This document shows positions 16,183-23,592 of a DNA stretch of 64,000 bases, piece after piece; position 1 is the first letter of the stretch; each line of letters begins with the position of its first letter. The notes beneath the pieces were generated by a model. It saw only the letters and a program-made list of their open reading frames with translations, was not told the DNA's origin and did no database searches. Origin of the DNA: Streptomyces thermodiastaticus (GTDB lineage Bacteria; Actinomycetota; Actinomycetes; Streptomycetales; Streptomycetaceae); contig NZ_BNBV01000021.1 in the NCBI RefSeq assembly GCF_014656135.1, positions 60,652 through 124,651 of the forward strand, read 5' to 3'. A program made the position numbers and the translations under genes.

Positions 16183-16962
16183 ATGAGCGGAATACTCCAC
16201 GGCAAGAACATCCTGATCACGGGGATGCTCAGTGAGAAGTCGATCGCCTTCCACGCGGCACGGCTCGCCCAGCGGGAGGGCGCGCGGGTCGTCCTGACCG
16301 CCTTCGGGCGGCGCAGCCTCGTCGAGCTGACCGCCAAGCGGCTGCCCGAGCCCGCGCCCGTCGTCGACCTGGACGTGCAGAACCAGGAGCACTTGGACAC
16401 CCTCGCCGACCGGGTCGCCGAGCACCTCGGCGAGGAACCGGCGCTGGACGGCGTTGTGCACTCCATCGCCTTCGCCCCGCAGGACGCACTGGGCGGCAAC
16501 TTCCTGAACACCGGCTGGAGTTCGGTCGCCACCTCGCTGGAGGTGTCGGCGTACTCGCTCAAGGCGCTGACCATCGCCGTGCTGCCGCTGCTCGAGCACC
16601 GCGGCGGAGCGGTCGTCGGCCTGGACTTCGACGCCCGGCAGGCCTGGCCGCACTACGACTGGATGGGCGTCAGCAAGGCGGCGCTGGAGGCCGTCAACCG
16701 CTATCTGGCCCGCTATCTGGGCGGCCGGAGCATCCGCTGCAACCTCGTCTCGGCGGGCCCGATCCGCTCCATGGCCGCCAAGTCGATCCCCGGCTTCGCG
16801 GAACTGGCGGAGGCGAGCACCTCGCGCGCGACGCTCGGCTGGGACCTGGAGGACCCCGAGCCGGCCGCCCGCGGGGTGGTCGCTCTGCTGTCGGACTGGT
16901 TCCCGAGGACCACCGGCGAGATCGTCCACGTCGACGGAGGCACCCACATGGTGGGGGCGTGA
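16183..16962 (+). CDS. Enoyl-ACP reductase, InhA/FabI type
   Basis: 259 residues with the FabI/InhA NADH fold: 'ITGMLSEKSIAFHAARLAQ', 'LDVQNQEHLDTLADRV', 'VVHSIAFAP', and the catalytic Tyr158-x6-Lys165 pair in 'YDWMGVSK'. Similarity to mycobacterial InhA runs over the whole length, including 'NLVSAGPIRSMAAKSIPGF' and 'VHVDGGTHM'. Last gene of the rightward operon. It may reduce the polyketide chain; alternatively it is a spare, drug-insensitive copy of the fatty-acid enzyme giving self-resistance, a common arrangement in clusters. The sequence alone does not decide. Confidence 0.92.
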   Translation: MSGILHGKNILITGMLSEKSIAFHAARLAQREGARVVLTAFGRRSLVELTAKRLPEPAPVVDLDVQNQEHLDTLADRVAEHLGEEPALDGVVHSIAFAPQDALGGNFLNTGWSSVATSLEVSAYSLKALTIAVLPLLEHRGGAVVGLDFDARQAWPHYDWMGVSKAALEAVNRYLARYLGGRSIRCNLVSAGPIRSMAAKSIPGFAELAEASTSRATLGWDLEDPEPAARGVVALLSDWFPRTTGEIVHVDGGTHMVGA

Positions 16963-17115
16963 GCGCGGACTCCCCGCGCGATCCGGTGCGACCTCCCCCA
17001 CACGCCCGGCGACACAACGGCCGCGACCGGACGACCGACAGAATGTCCGCGATGCGGAGATCTCGTCCCGGAGCCGCTTGCGCCGGGTGCAGAGGAACCC
17101 CTAGCGTCAACCGCC

Positions 17116-18672
17116 ATGGCGTCTGTGAGTGGCAGTCCGTTGCCCTTCTTCGCCTTGGTGGTGACGGGCGTCGCGGTCGCGGCACGGGCGCTCTCCGGCC
17201 GCCGGGACCGCGAGGAGCTGCCCGATCCGGCCGGCTGGGCCCTGGCCCGGCGCGGCCTGGGCCTCGGCGCCACGGTGGTAATCCTCGGCGGCACGGTGTA
17301 CACGGCGTACACAGTCGTCGCAGTGCCCGGACTGACGTACGCCACCGGCGGGTTCGGGCTCTACGCCCTCACCTACACCCTGCTGCTCACACCCGCCGCC
17401 CTCTTCGTGCTGCCGCGCCTGCACGCCATGGCGCGCCGGTACGACCTGCTCACCACCGCGGACTTCGCCCTCGCCCGGTACCGCTCGCACGCCCTGGCCC
17501 TGGCGGTGGTGCTGTCCGGGCTGCTGGCCACCATGCCGTATCTGGCGCTGCAGGTCGTGGGCCTGGGAGCGGCGTTGCGGGCGATGGGTGTCGACCTCGC
17601 GGACCCCCGGGTGGTGCTGGGGATCGTGCTCCTGTTCGCCCTGGTGACCGCCGCCCTGCTGCCGCGCGGCCTGCGGGTGTGCGTGCGCGTCGCCGGGTTC
17701 AAGGCGGTCCTCATGGCGGTGCTGCTGGTCGTCTCGCTGACGCTGGTGGCGCAGGGCGGCGCGGGCGCCGGACGGGTCTTCGAGGAGGCCGGACGGCGCC
17801 TGGCCGGCCAGGGGATGAGCCTGGTGCCGCCCGTGGGAACCCGTACCGCCTATGTCACGCTCGCCTGTGGCAGCGTGCTCGCCCAGCTGATGTACCCCCA
17901 GGTGCTCACGGTCGCCCTGGCTGCCCGTGGAGCGGACACCGTCCGGCGGGCGGTCCTCGCCCTGCCGATGTGGACCTTCGCCCTCGGCCTCTTCGCCTAC
18001 CTGGGCTTCGCCGCGCTCGCCTTCGGCGTGACCACCCCGCCCGGCCACGCCGAACTCGCCGCGCCGGAGCTGTTGCGCCGGCTGGCCGAACCCTGGCTGG
18101 CCGGACTCCTCCTCGGCGGCCTCGCCGTCGCCGCCCTGCTGCCCGGCGCCGTCATGGCCGTCTCCATGGCCATGCTGGTCACCCGCAACGTCTACACCGA
18201 GTACTTCAACCCGACGGCGACCCCCAAGCACGAGGTGCGCATTGCCCGCTTCGCCGCCACCGCCTTCGTCCTGGGCGCCCTCGTCTTCGCGCTGCTGCTG
18301 CAACCGCAGGACGCGGTCAACCTGCATCTCCTGGGCGGCGTCTGGATCATCCAGACGGTGCCCGCCGTCGGATGCGCGGCCTACACCCGCTGGTTCCACC
18401 GCCGGGCCCTGCTGGCCGGCTGGGCGGTCGGCATGGCCAGCGGCACCCTGCTGACCGTCGTGGACGGCTTCGACTCCGTGGTGACCCTCGGCTCGGGAAC
18501 CGGGCGGATCTCGCTCTACACCGCCCTGGTCGCACTCGCCCTCAACCTGGCCGTGGCTGTGCTCCTCACCCCGGTCCTGGACCGCCTGGGCGTGGTCCGC
18601 GGCCCCGACGCGCTCGCACCCGGCGACCCCGTGGCGCGGCGCGGCTCCCGCTTCGCCTTTCGCATCGACTGA
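17116..18672 (+). CDS. Sodium:solute symporter (SSS family) transporter
   Basis: 518 residues, strongly hydrophobic with about 13 predicted membrane segments. SSS-like features include 'VYTAYTVVAVPGLTYATGGF', 'RRYDLLTTADFALARYRS', 'LAQLMYPQVL' and 'NVYTEYFNPTATPKHEVRIAR'. Family members use the sodium gradient to import small solutes such as sugars, amino acids or carboxylates; no substrate can be read from the sequence. It starts 153 bases after the biosynthetic operon and may or may not belong to the cluster. The gene ends 35 bases before the sigma factor. Confidence 0.88.
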   Translation: MASVSGSPLPFFALVVTGVAVAARALSGRRDREELPDPAGWALARRGLGLGATVVILGGTVYTAYTVVAVPGLTYATGGFGLYALTYTLLLTPAALFVLPRLHAMARRYDLLTTADFALARYRSHALALAVVLSGLLATMPYLALQVVGLGAALRAMGVDLADPRVVLGIVLLFALVTAALLPRGLRVCVRVAGFKAVLMAVLLVVSLTLVAQGGAGAGRVFEEAGRRLAGQGMSLVPPVGTRTAYVTLACGSVLAQLMYPQVLTVALAARGADTVRRAVLALPMWTFALGLFAYLGFAALAFGVTTPPGHAELAAPELLRRLAEPWLAGLLLGGLAVAALLPGAVMAVSMAMLVTRNVYTEYFNPTATPKHEVRIARFAATAFVLGALVFALLLQPQDAVNLHLLGGVWIIQTVPAVGCAAYTRWFHRRALLAGWAVGMASGTLLTVVDGFDSVVTLGSGTGRISLYTALVALALNLAVAVLLTPVLDRLGVVRGPDALAPGDPVARRGSRFAFRID

Positions 18673-18707
18673 CCCTTCGAGCCGCGGTGAACCAGGAGGA
18701 GTAGCGG

Positions 18708-19295
18708 ATGAACCCCACCAGACCACTCACCCGTGCCGATCACCGCGGGGAAGCGGAGGAGGGGGCGGTGGCCGAGCACACCGCCGCGGTCACGCCGGAC
18801 ACCGACCGGGACACCGCGGTCGCCGCCCTGTTCGAGACCCACCACGCCGGTCTGCTCCGCCTGGCCGTCCTGCTCGGCGCCGGGCCCGACGCGGAGGACG
18901 TGGTGGCCGAGGCCTTCTACCAGCTCCAGCGCCGCTGGGGACGGATACGGGACAAGGACGCCGCCGTCGGCTATCTGCGCGGGGTGATCCTCAACCTGAC
19001 CCGGATGCGTTTCCGCCATCTGCGCGTGGTGCGCCGGCACGCCCAGCAGAACGTGGAGTTCACCGAGGACTCGGCCGAACAACACGCCTTACTCCGCGAC
19101 GAACACCGGCACGTGGTCAGCGCGTTGCGCACCCTGCCGACCCGGCAGCACCAGGTGCTCGTGCTGCGATACTGGCTGGATCTGAGCGAAGCGGAGATCG
19201 CCCGGACCATGGGCATCTCCCAGGGCGCCGTGAAATCCCACGCATCCAGAGGCATGGCGAGACTCAGCAGCATCCTGAAGGGAGCCGAGGCATGA
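18708..19295 (+). CDS. SigE-like ECF sigma factor with a TTA codon
   Basis: 195 residues preceded by AGGAGGAG. Region 2 is 'HAGLLRLAVLLGAGPDAEDVVAEAFYQL', and region 4 is 'LPTRQHQVLVLRYWLDLSEA' followed by 'GISQGAVKSHASRG'. The sequence fits the SigE/SigL-like group of Streptomyces ECF factors. Codon 128 (19089-19091) is TTA, which in Streptomyces needs the developmentally controlled bldA tRNA. It overlaps the small membrane protein by ATGA. That partner lacks a zinc-finger anti-sigma motif, so its control is unclear. Confidence 0.88.
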   Translation: MNPTRPLTRADHRGEAEEGAVAEHTAAVTPDTDRDTAVAALFETHHAGLLRLAVLLGAGPDAEDVVAEAFYQLQRRWGRIRDKDAAVGYLRGVILNLTRMRFRHLRVVRRHAQQNVEFTEDSAEQHALLRDEHRHVVSALRTLPTRQHQVLVLRYWLDLSEAEIARTMGISQGAVKSHASRGMARLSSILKGAEA

Positions 19296-19576
19296 ACGGG
19301 GGTACGGAAGAACGGTTGCGGTCGGCTCTCGCCGGGCTCGCGGACACGGTCCAGGAGTCACCGGACGCCTACCAACGGGCGCGCCGGCAGTGGCGCCGCC
19401 GGGACCTGCGGCGCCGCGCCCTCACCGTGGCGATCGTGCTGGTCATGGTCGTCATCGCGTGCGGAGTCGGCATCTGGGCCCTGTCCGGCGCCTCCCCGGC
19501 CCGGCACGTCATCTTCAACGGCGACCGGCAGGACTCCGCGCAGGACCGCAGCATCTACCCGCCCGGGTCCCCCTGA
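19292..19576 (+). CDS. Small single-span membrane protein, sigma-factor partner
   Basis: 94 residues. A basic N-terminal half ('RARRQWRRRDLRRR') precedes one hydrophobic helix, 'ALTVAIVLVMVVIACGVGIW', and a short outer tail. It overlaps the sigma-factor gene by ATGA, so the two are co-translated. Position suggests a membrane anti-sigma or sensor protein, but no HxxxCxxC zinc motif of ZAS anti-sigma factors is present. Function is not known. Confidence 0.7.
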   Translation: MNGGTEERLRSALAGLADTVQESPDAYQRARRQWRRRDLRRRALTVAIVLVMVVIACGVGIWALSGASPARHVIFNGDRQDSAQDRSIYPPGSP

Positions 19577-19599
19577 GGGCACCTGCGCCCAGCCGCGTC

Positions 19600-19623
19600 G
19601 GCCCGCCGTGACACCGGCGGGCC
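19600..19623 (+). terminator. Hairpin terminator after sigma-factor operon
   Basis: GGCCCGCCG and CGGCGGGCC form a perfect 9-base stem with a 6-base loop, 24 bases after the stop of the small membrane protein. There is no U-tract, as is usual in Streptomyces. Confidence 0.6.
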
Positions 19624-20053
19624 CACGACCAGGTCGGCGGCTCAGGCGAGCGAGACGGTCGCGTGAACGTGTGCTCTTCCGGCTCAGCCACGCCGCACCC
19701 TCGGACGATCACCGCCATGCCTCCAAGTTGCGTCCGACACCCGCATCGACAGCCGGTTCGTGGACCGATCGAGAGCCCTGCTCGCCTGCTCGCCCGGATC
19801 GCGCCGTGCGCACCGCCCCTGCCGTCGCACACCGCATCGCCCGATCACATCCCCGGCACCCACATCCCTGGCACCGCTCCCCCGCCCCGTGCACACCTCG
19901 CCCCGGTGCGCTGCCGGTGCGGTGTGCGCGATGTGCGGTCCCCTGGTTCTCCGTCTCCTTCCTGCTCGACGGCCGTGCGGCCGGGGCTGCCGTGCCTGCT
20001 CGACGGCCGTGTCGTCCAGGGCCGTCCCGGGCCGGGCACGCCGGAGGGTACGC
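19624..20053. other. Intergenic stretch without recognisable gene
   Basis: This stretch between the terminator and the promoter of the DUF35 gene has open frames in several directions but none with a recognisable domain or a convincing ribosome site. Base composition is less extreme than in neighbouring genes. I see nothing further in it. Confidence 0.4.
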
Positions 20054-20088
20054 AGTGCCTTTACCGGCGGCACTCAGTGCCATAATCT
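20054..20088 (+). promoter_or_regulatory. Promoter with embedded operator upstream of DUF35 gene
   Basis: A -35-like TTTACC (20060-20065) and -10-like TAATCT (20083-20088) are separated by 17 bases. In the spacer lies the perfect palindrome GGCACT-C-AGTGCC (20069-20081), and an extra AGTGCC half-site sits at 20054-20059. A repressor bound there would block the polymerase. The regulator is unknown. Confidence 0.45.
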
Positions 20089-20185
20089 GATGGTGTGCAC
20101 GGTGGCGCCGTCGTACCGCGCACACCCGTACGCGGGTGCTCCGCCGCGTGCGGGATCTCCGGCTCAGCGCAGGGAGTTGACCAGC

Positions 20186-20599
20186 GTGTACCACCTGTCA
20201 GGAAATGCCGCTCGTCCGGTGGCCGGCTCCGCGACCGGCCTGCTGGAGTCCGAGGCCCGCGACACGGAGGCCTTGTACTTCCAGCGCTGCACCTGGTGCG
20301 GTACGGCCATGTACCACCGGCTGCTGTGTCCGGTGTGCCGGGGCAGCGACCTGCGTACCGAGCGCAGCGAGGGCCTCGGCACGGTCCGCCACTCCACCGT
20401 GGTGCACCGCAACTCCCCGGCCGCGCGCAATGTGTCCCTGATCGAGATGAACGAGGGCTTCGTCGTCCGCGGCCGGGTCATGGGCCCGCCCATCGGCATC
20501 CACGGCGGTGACCGGGTGCGGCTGATCACGGCGAAGGACCCGGTGCGGGGCGAGCCGGTCTTCCAGCTCGTCGACGACCCGTCCCCCGCCCGGAACTGA
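20186..20599 (+). CDS. DUF35-type zinc-ribbon/OB-fold protein
   Basis: 137 residues from GTG 20186, with AGGGAG about 10 bases upstream. 'CTWCGTAMYHRLLCPVCRG' is a four-cysteine rubredoxin-like zinc ribbon. It is followed by an OB-fold region, 'GTVRHSTVVHRNSPAARNVS' through 'GRVMGPPIGIHGGDRVRL'. DUF35 proteins usually partner thiolases or KS-like enzymes in acyl-CoA metabolism, but no such gene is adjacent here and the protein stands alone. Role unknown. Confidence 0.8.
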   Translation: MYHLSGNAARPVAGSATGLLESEARDTEALYFQRCTWCGTAMYHRLLCPVCRGSDLRTERSEGLGTVRHSTVVHRNSPAARNVSLIEMNEGFVVRGRVMGPPIGIHGGDRVRLITAKDPVRGEPVFQLVDDPSPARN

Positions 20600-20600
20600 A

Positions 20601-20618
20601 CCGGGCCGCCCTGCCCGG
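20601..20618. terminator. Hairpin between convergent genes
   Basis: CCGGGC and GCCCGG form a 6-base stem with a 6-base loop in the 29-base gap between the DUF35 gene and the convergent GT87 gene. It is a plausible bidirectional terminator. Confidence 0.45.
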
Positions 20619-20628
20619 CCGGTGCGGG

Positions 20629-21996
20629 TCAGGGCAGCGGCGAACGGTCGGGCGCGCGGTGCGGGCGAGAGGCGGCGGGGACGGCGGGGCGTCGCCGCCC
20701 GCTGTCGGCGCGGGCCAGCGCCAGGAGGGTGAGCACGGCGCACACGGCGTAGACCGTGCCGGGCCAGGCGAGCAGCGCCGGATAGGGATCGTGCCGCGGC
20801 AGGCCGTCCTCCACCCCGGTCAGCCGCGGCACCAGGCGGGTCACGGTGACCAGGGCCCACAGGGCGAGGGTGACACGGCTGAGCGTGTGCCCCCGGCCCG
20901 GCCCGTGGGCCAGCCAGATCATGGCGGGCACACACCAGATCCAGTGGTGCCCCCAGGAGATGGGGCACACCAGCAGCCCGTACAGCTCCACGGCGACCAG
21001 GGCGCCGAGCCGATCGCCCCGGCGCACGCAGGAGCGCAGCGCCCAGGCAGCGGCGAGCGTCACCCCGGCGAGCGCCGCCCACCACAGCGGTGAGGCGGTG
21101 ACGTCCGGGCCGAGCAGCCGGGTCAGGGCCCCGCGCAGGGACTGGTTGCGCATCGTCCAGACCGGACCCACGCGGCGCGTGTCGGTGACCAGCTCCGTCC
21201 AGTAGCGCACCGACTCGTGCGGGGCGACGCACCAGGCCAGCACCACGGTCGCGATCCCCGTGCCGACGGCCCACACCGCCGCCCGCCACTGCCGGGTGAC
21301 CAGCAGATACAGACCGGCGACGGCCGGGGTCAGTTTCACCGAGGACGCCAGTCCCACCGCCGCGCCCCGCGCCACCGCGCTGCGGCACAGTGCGAGACCG
21401 CCCAGGACGACCGCGCCCAGCAGCAGATTGACCTGCCCCTGGTCGAGGGTGTGGCGCACGGGCGCCGTCCACAGTCCGGCGGCGGCCCACAGCAGGGCGA
21501 GGTCCCGGGTGCGCCCGCCGGGGCGCGGGGTGAGCAGCCCGAGGGCGCCCGCCGCGAGGACGACCAGGGCGGCGATCGACAGCGCCTGCCACAGGGCGAG
21601 CAGCACCGTCCAGGGCAGCGGGGACAGCGGCAGGAACAGCAGGGCCGCGAACGGCGGATAGGTGAACGGCAGGACGGGGATCGGCGGCTTGGTGTGCAGC
21701 GCGTAGTCGTACAGGCCGCCGGTGAGCACATGCGGTGCACCCTCGCGGTAGACCCGCAGGTCCAGGGGTGCGGGCGGATGGGCGGCGAGGACGAGGGCGT
21801 GCAGCACCAGGGAGCCGGCGAGGACCCAGCCGGCGTGCCCGGAGAGCCACGCGACGCACCGGCGCCCTCGGTCCAGGGCCGCTCCGACCGGCTCGGCCCG
21901 GCTCGCGATACCGGTCCGTCCCTCGACTCCTCGGCGCTCGTCCGCGGCGCCTGCTCCCTCCGCCCTCACGCGCCCGCAGCCTAGCCCGTCGGACAC
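20629..21996 (-). CDS. GT87 (DUF2029) mannosyltransferase-like membrane protein
   Basis: About 455 residues if the GTG at 21996 is used; a GTG at 21969 is equally possible, as neither has a clear ribosome site. It is polytopic with ~10 hydrophobic segments. The N-terminal loop 'APLDLRVYREGAPHVLTGGLYDYAL' carries the acidic residues typical of polyprenyl-phosphate-dependent mannosyltransferases, followed by 'PFTYPPFAALLFLPL' and 'LDQGQVNLLLGAVVL'. Such enzymes build lipid-linked mannans or lipoglycans at the outer membrane face. The specific acceptor is unknown. Confidence 0.85.
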   Translation of the reverse strand: MSDGLGCGRVRAEGAGAADERRGVEGRTGIASRAEPVGAALDRGRRCVAWLSGHAGWVLAGSLVLHALVLAAHPPAPLDLRVYREGAPHVLTGGLYDYALHTKPPIPVLPFTYPPFAALLFLPLSPLPWTVLLALWQALSIAALVVLAAGALGLLTPRPGGRTRDLALLWAAAGLWTAPVRHTLDQGQVNLLLGAVVLGGLALCRSAVARGAAVGLASSVKLTPAVAGLYLLVTRQWRAAVWAVGTGIATVVLAWCVAPHESVRYWTELVTDTRRVGPVWTMRNQSLRGALTRLLGPDVTASPLWWAALAGVTLAAAWALRSCVRRGDRLGALVAVELYGLLVCPISWGHHWIWCVPAMIWLAHGPGRGHTLSRVTLALWALVTVTRLVPRLTGVEDGLPRHDPYPALLAWPGTVYAVCAVLTLLALARADSGRRRPAVPAASRPHRAPDRSPLP

Positions 21997-22399
21997 GGCC
22001 CCGGGGTCCGTCGCACGAGGGATACGGGAGGGCCAGGCGTTGACGGAACCGGGCGACGGGGCCCGAGGCGCACGGTGGGCATGCCATCGGGAGAGACGAG
22101 CGCCTCGAGAGGCGGGCAGGCGCCCGGAGAAGCGGGCGCCTTCGCCGGTGCAGGCGGCGGGACGACTACGGACGAACGGACGAGCTGCGGATGCCGTGAG
22201 AACGGGAACAGCCCCGAAGGCCGGAGGAGCGGGCCTCGCCCGGGGACGGTGCGGGCGGACGACGCGGACCGCGTCCGCTACGGGGCCCGGCCGGGCCGTC
22301 GCACGGGCCGGGCCGGTGCGTCGGAGCACGGGCAGGCCATGAGGCCGGTGCGGGCCGGCCGCGTGCGCGACACAGACGCGGCGGGCACCTCGGCGGGAC
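21997..22399. other. Gene-free intergenic stretch
   Basis: This stretch between the GT87 gene and the small protein has purine-rich patches and open frames with no recognisable domain or ribosome site. Nothing functional was identified beyond presumed promoters. Confidence 0.35.
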
Positions 22400-22573
22400 C
22401 TACGCGGCCCGGCCCGAGTGCCATGCGGCCGCGGCCCACTCCATGACCAGGCGCTGGTACTGCTCACGCTGCTCGGTGGTGAGCCTTCCGCCCGCCCGGC
22501 GCCACAGGGCACGGATCTCCTCGTTGACCTCCGCGGCCGATCGCTCGGAGGCGGGTTCAACAGTGATGGACAT
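22400..22573 (-). CDS. Small hypothetical protein
   Basis: 57 residues from the ATG at 22573 (an ATG ten bases further out is in frame with a slightly longer version). Sequence includes 'ERSAAEVNEEIRALWRRAGG' and 'LTTEQREQYQRLVMEWAAAA'. It is charged and helical, with no signal or membrane segment. The regular helix pattern and stable codon bias suggest a real short gene of the kind common in Streptomyces. Function unknown. Confidence 0.6.
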   Translation of the reverse strand: MSITVEPASERSAAEVNEEIRALWRRAGGRLTTEQREQYQRLVMEWAAAAWHSGRAA

Positions 22574-22962
22574 GCTGTGAAGCATATGCCGGTCGGCGTG
22601 AAGACGGCGTGAGTAAGTAGGAGTGATTCGGGCATATCGGACCGTGGTGCTCATCACGTCAAGGCCACTCCGCGAACGGGCAGTTGATGACCGGCCGCCG
22701 GGACGGGGCGGACGGGGGCAGTGCGGTGACAAGCGTCACGTGGGACAGCCCGGCAACGGCAGCGGGCTGCCCCGGCTCACCCGCGCACGGCGGCCGGCGG
22801 CGGCAGCCGGGCCCCGCGGACCGGCCGTCCACGACGGCCGCACCCCGTCCACCACGGTCACGGGTCGCCCGCGGCCGTCGCCGCCCCTGGTGCCGCTGCG
22901 GGGGCGGCCCTGATCCGCCGGACCGGGGAGCCCCGCCGTCGCATGCGGCGGCGCCGCCCGCC
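22574..22962. other. Intergenic stretch with one hairpin
   Basis: No convincing gene. A hairpin CCGCCG-(7 bases)-CGGCGG at 22933-22951 lies 11 bases beyond the metallo-hydrolase stop and may end its transcript on the reverse strand. Otherwise nothing was recognised. Confidence 0.35.
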
Positions 22963-23592
22963 TCAGTGACCGCGGGCGATCCACTCGTCGAGGTGGGGTG
23001 CCTCGTCGCCGATGGTGGTGGCGTCGCCGTGGCCGGTGAGCACCCGCGTCTCGGGCGGCAGGGTCAGCAGGCGGTCGCGCACGGACTCGATGATCGTCGG
23101 GAAGTGGGAGTAGGAGCGGCCGGTGGCGCCGGGGCCGCCCTGGAAAAGGGTGTCGCCGGTGAAGACGGCGCCGAGACCGGGGTCGTACAGGCTCACCGCG
23201 CCCGGGGCGTGCCCCGGGGTGTGGATCACCCGCAGGTCGGCTCCGGCGGCCTCGATGACCTGACCGTCGCTCAGATGCTCGTCCGGGTCCCGGTGCGGGT
23301 GGGTCATCTTCCACAGCGGCAGGTCGTCGGGGTGCAGCCAGATCCGCGCGCCGGTCCGGTCGGAGAGCGCGGGTGCGGCGTTGACGTGGTCGTTGTGGGC
23401 GTGGGTGCACACGATCGCGGTGAGCCGGCGGTCACCGACCGCGGCGGCGATCGCGTCGGCGTCGTGGGCGGCGTCGATGACGATCACCTCGTGGTCGTCG
23501 CCGACGAGCCACACGTTGTTGTCCACGTCCCAGGTGCCGCCGTCGAGCGTGAACTGCCCGGAGGTGACGAGGCGTTCGATGCGGGCGGTCAT
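22963..23592 (-). CDS. MBL-fold metallo-hydrolase (glyoxalase II-like)
   Basis: 209 residues. The metal-binding motif is 'THAHNDHV', with further ligands in 'HTPGHAPGAV', 'FTGDTLFQGG' and 'LTGHGDATT'. It is translationally coupled (TGATG overlap) to the mycothiol formaldehyde dehydrogenase. The pairing suggests a thioester hydrolase acting on S-formylmycothiol, freeing formate and mycothiol. Glyoxalase II-type hydrolysis of another mycothiol ester is the alternative. Confidence 0.87.
   Translation of the reverse strand: MTARIERLVTSGQFTLDGGTWDVDNNVWLVGDDHEVIVIDAAHDADAIAAAVGDRRLTAIVCTHAHNDHVNAAPALSDRTGARIWLHPDDLPLWKMTHPHRDPDEHLSDGQVIEAAGADLRVIHTPGHAPGAVSLYDPGLGAVFTGDTLFQGGPGATGRSYSHFPTIIESVRDRLLTLPPETRVLTGHGDATTIGDEAPHLDEWIARGH

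Noticed and set aside
14088..16574. 828-residue reverse-strand open frame over the PhzE-like gene
   Set aside because: It is a shadow of the ADIC synthase; composition typical of antisense frames in GC-rich DNA.
11567..16962. Phenazine biosynthesis
   Set aside because: PhzC-, PhzD- and PhzE-like genes are present but PhzB, PhzF and PhzG homologues are missing, and an EntA/DhbA-type dehydrogenase takes their place, so 3-hydroxyanthranilate is the more likely intermediate.
19608..20090. 160-residue forward open frame
   Set aside because: It is rich in Arg/Pro/His, has no domain, and overlaps the terminator and promoter signals of neighbouring genes.
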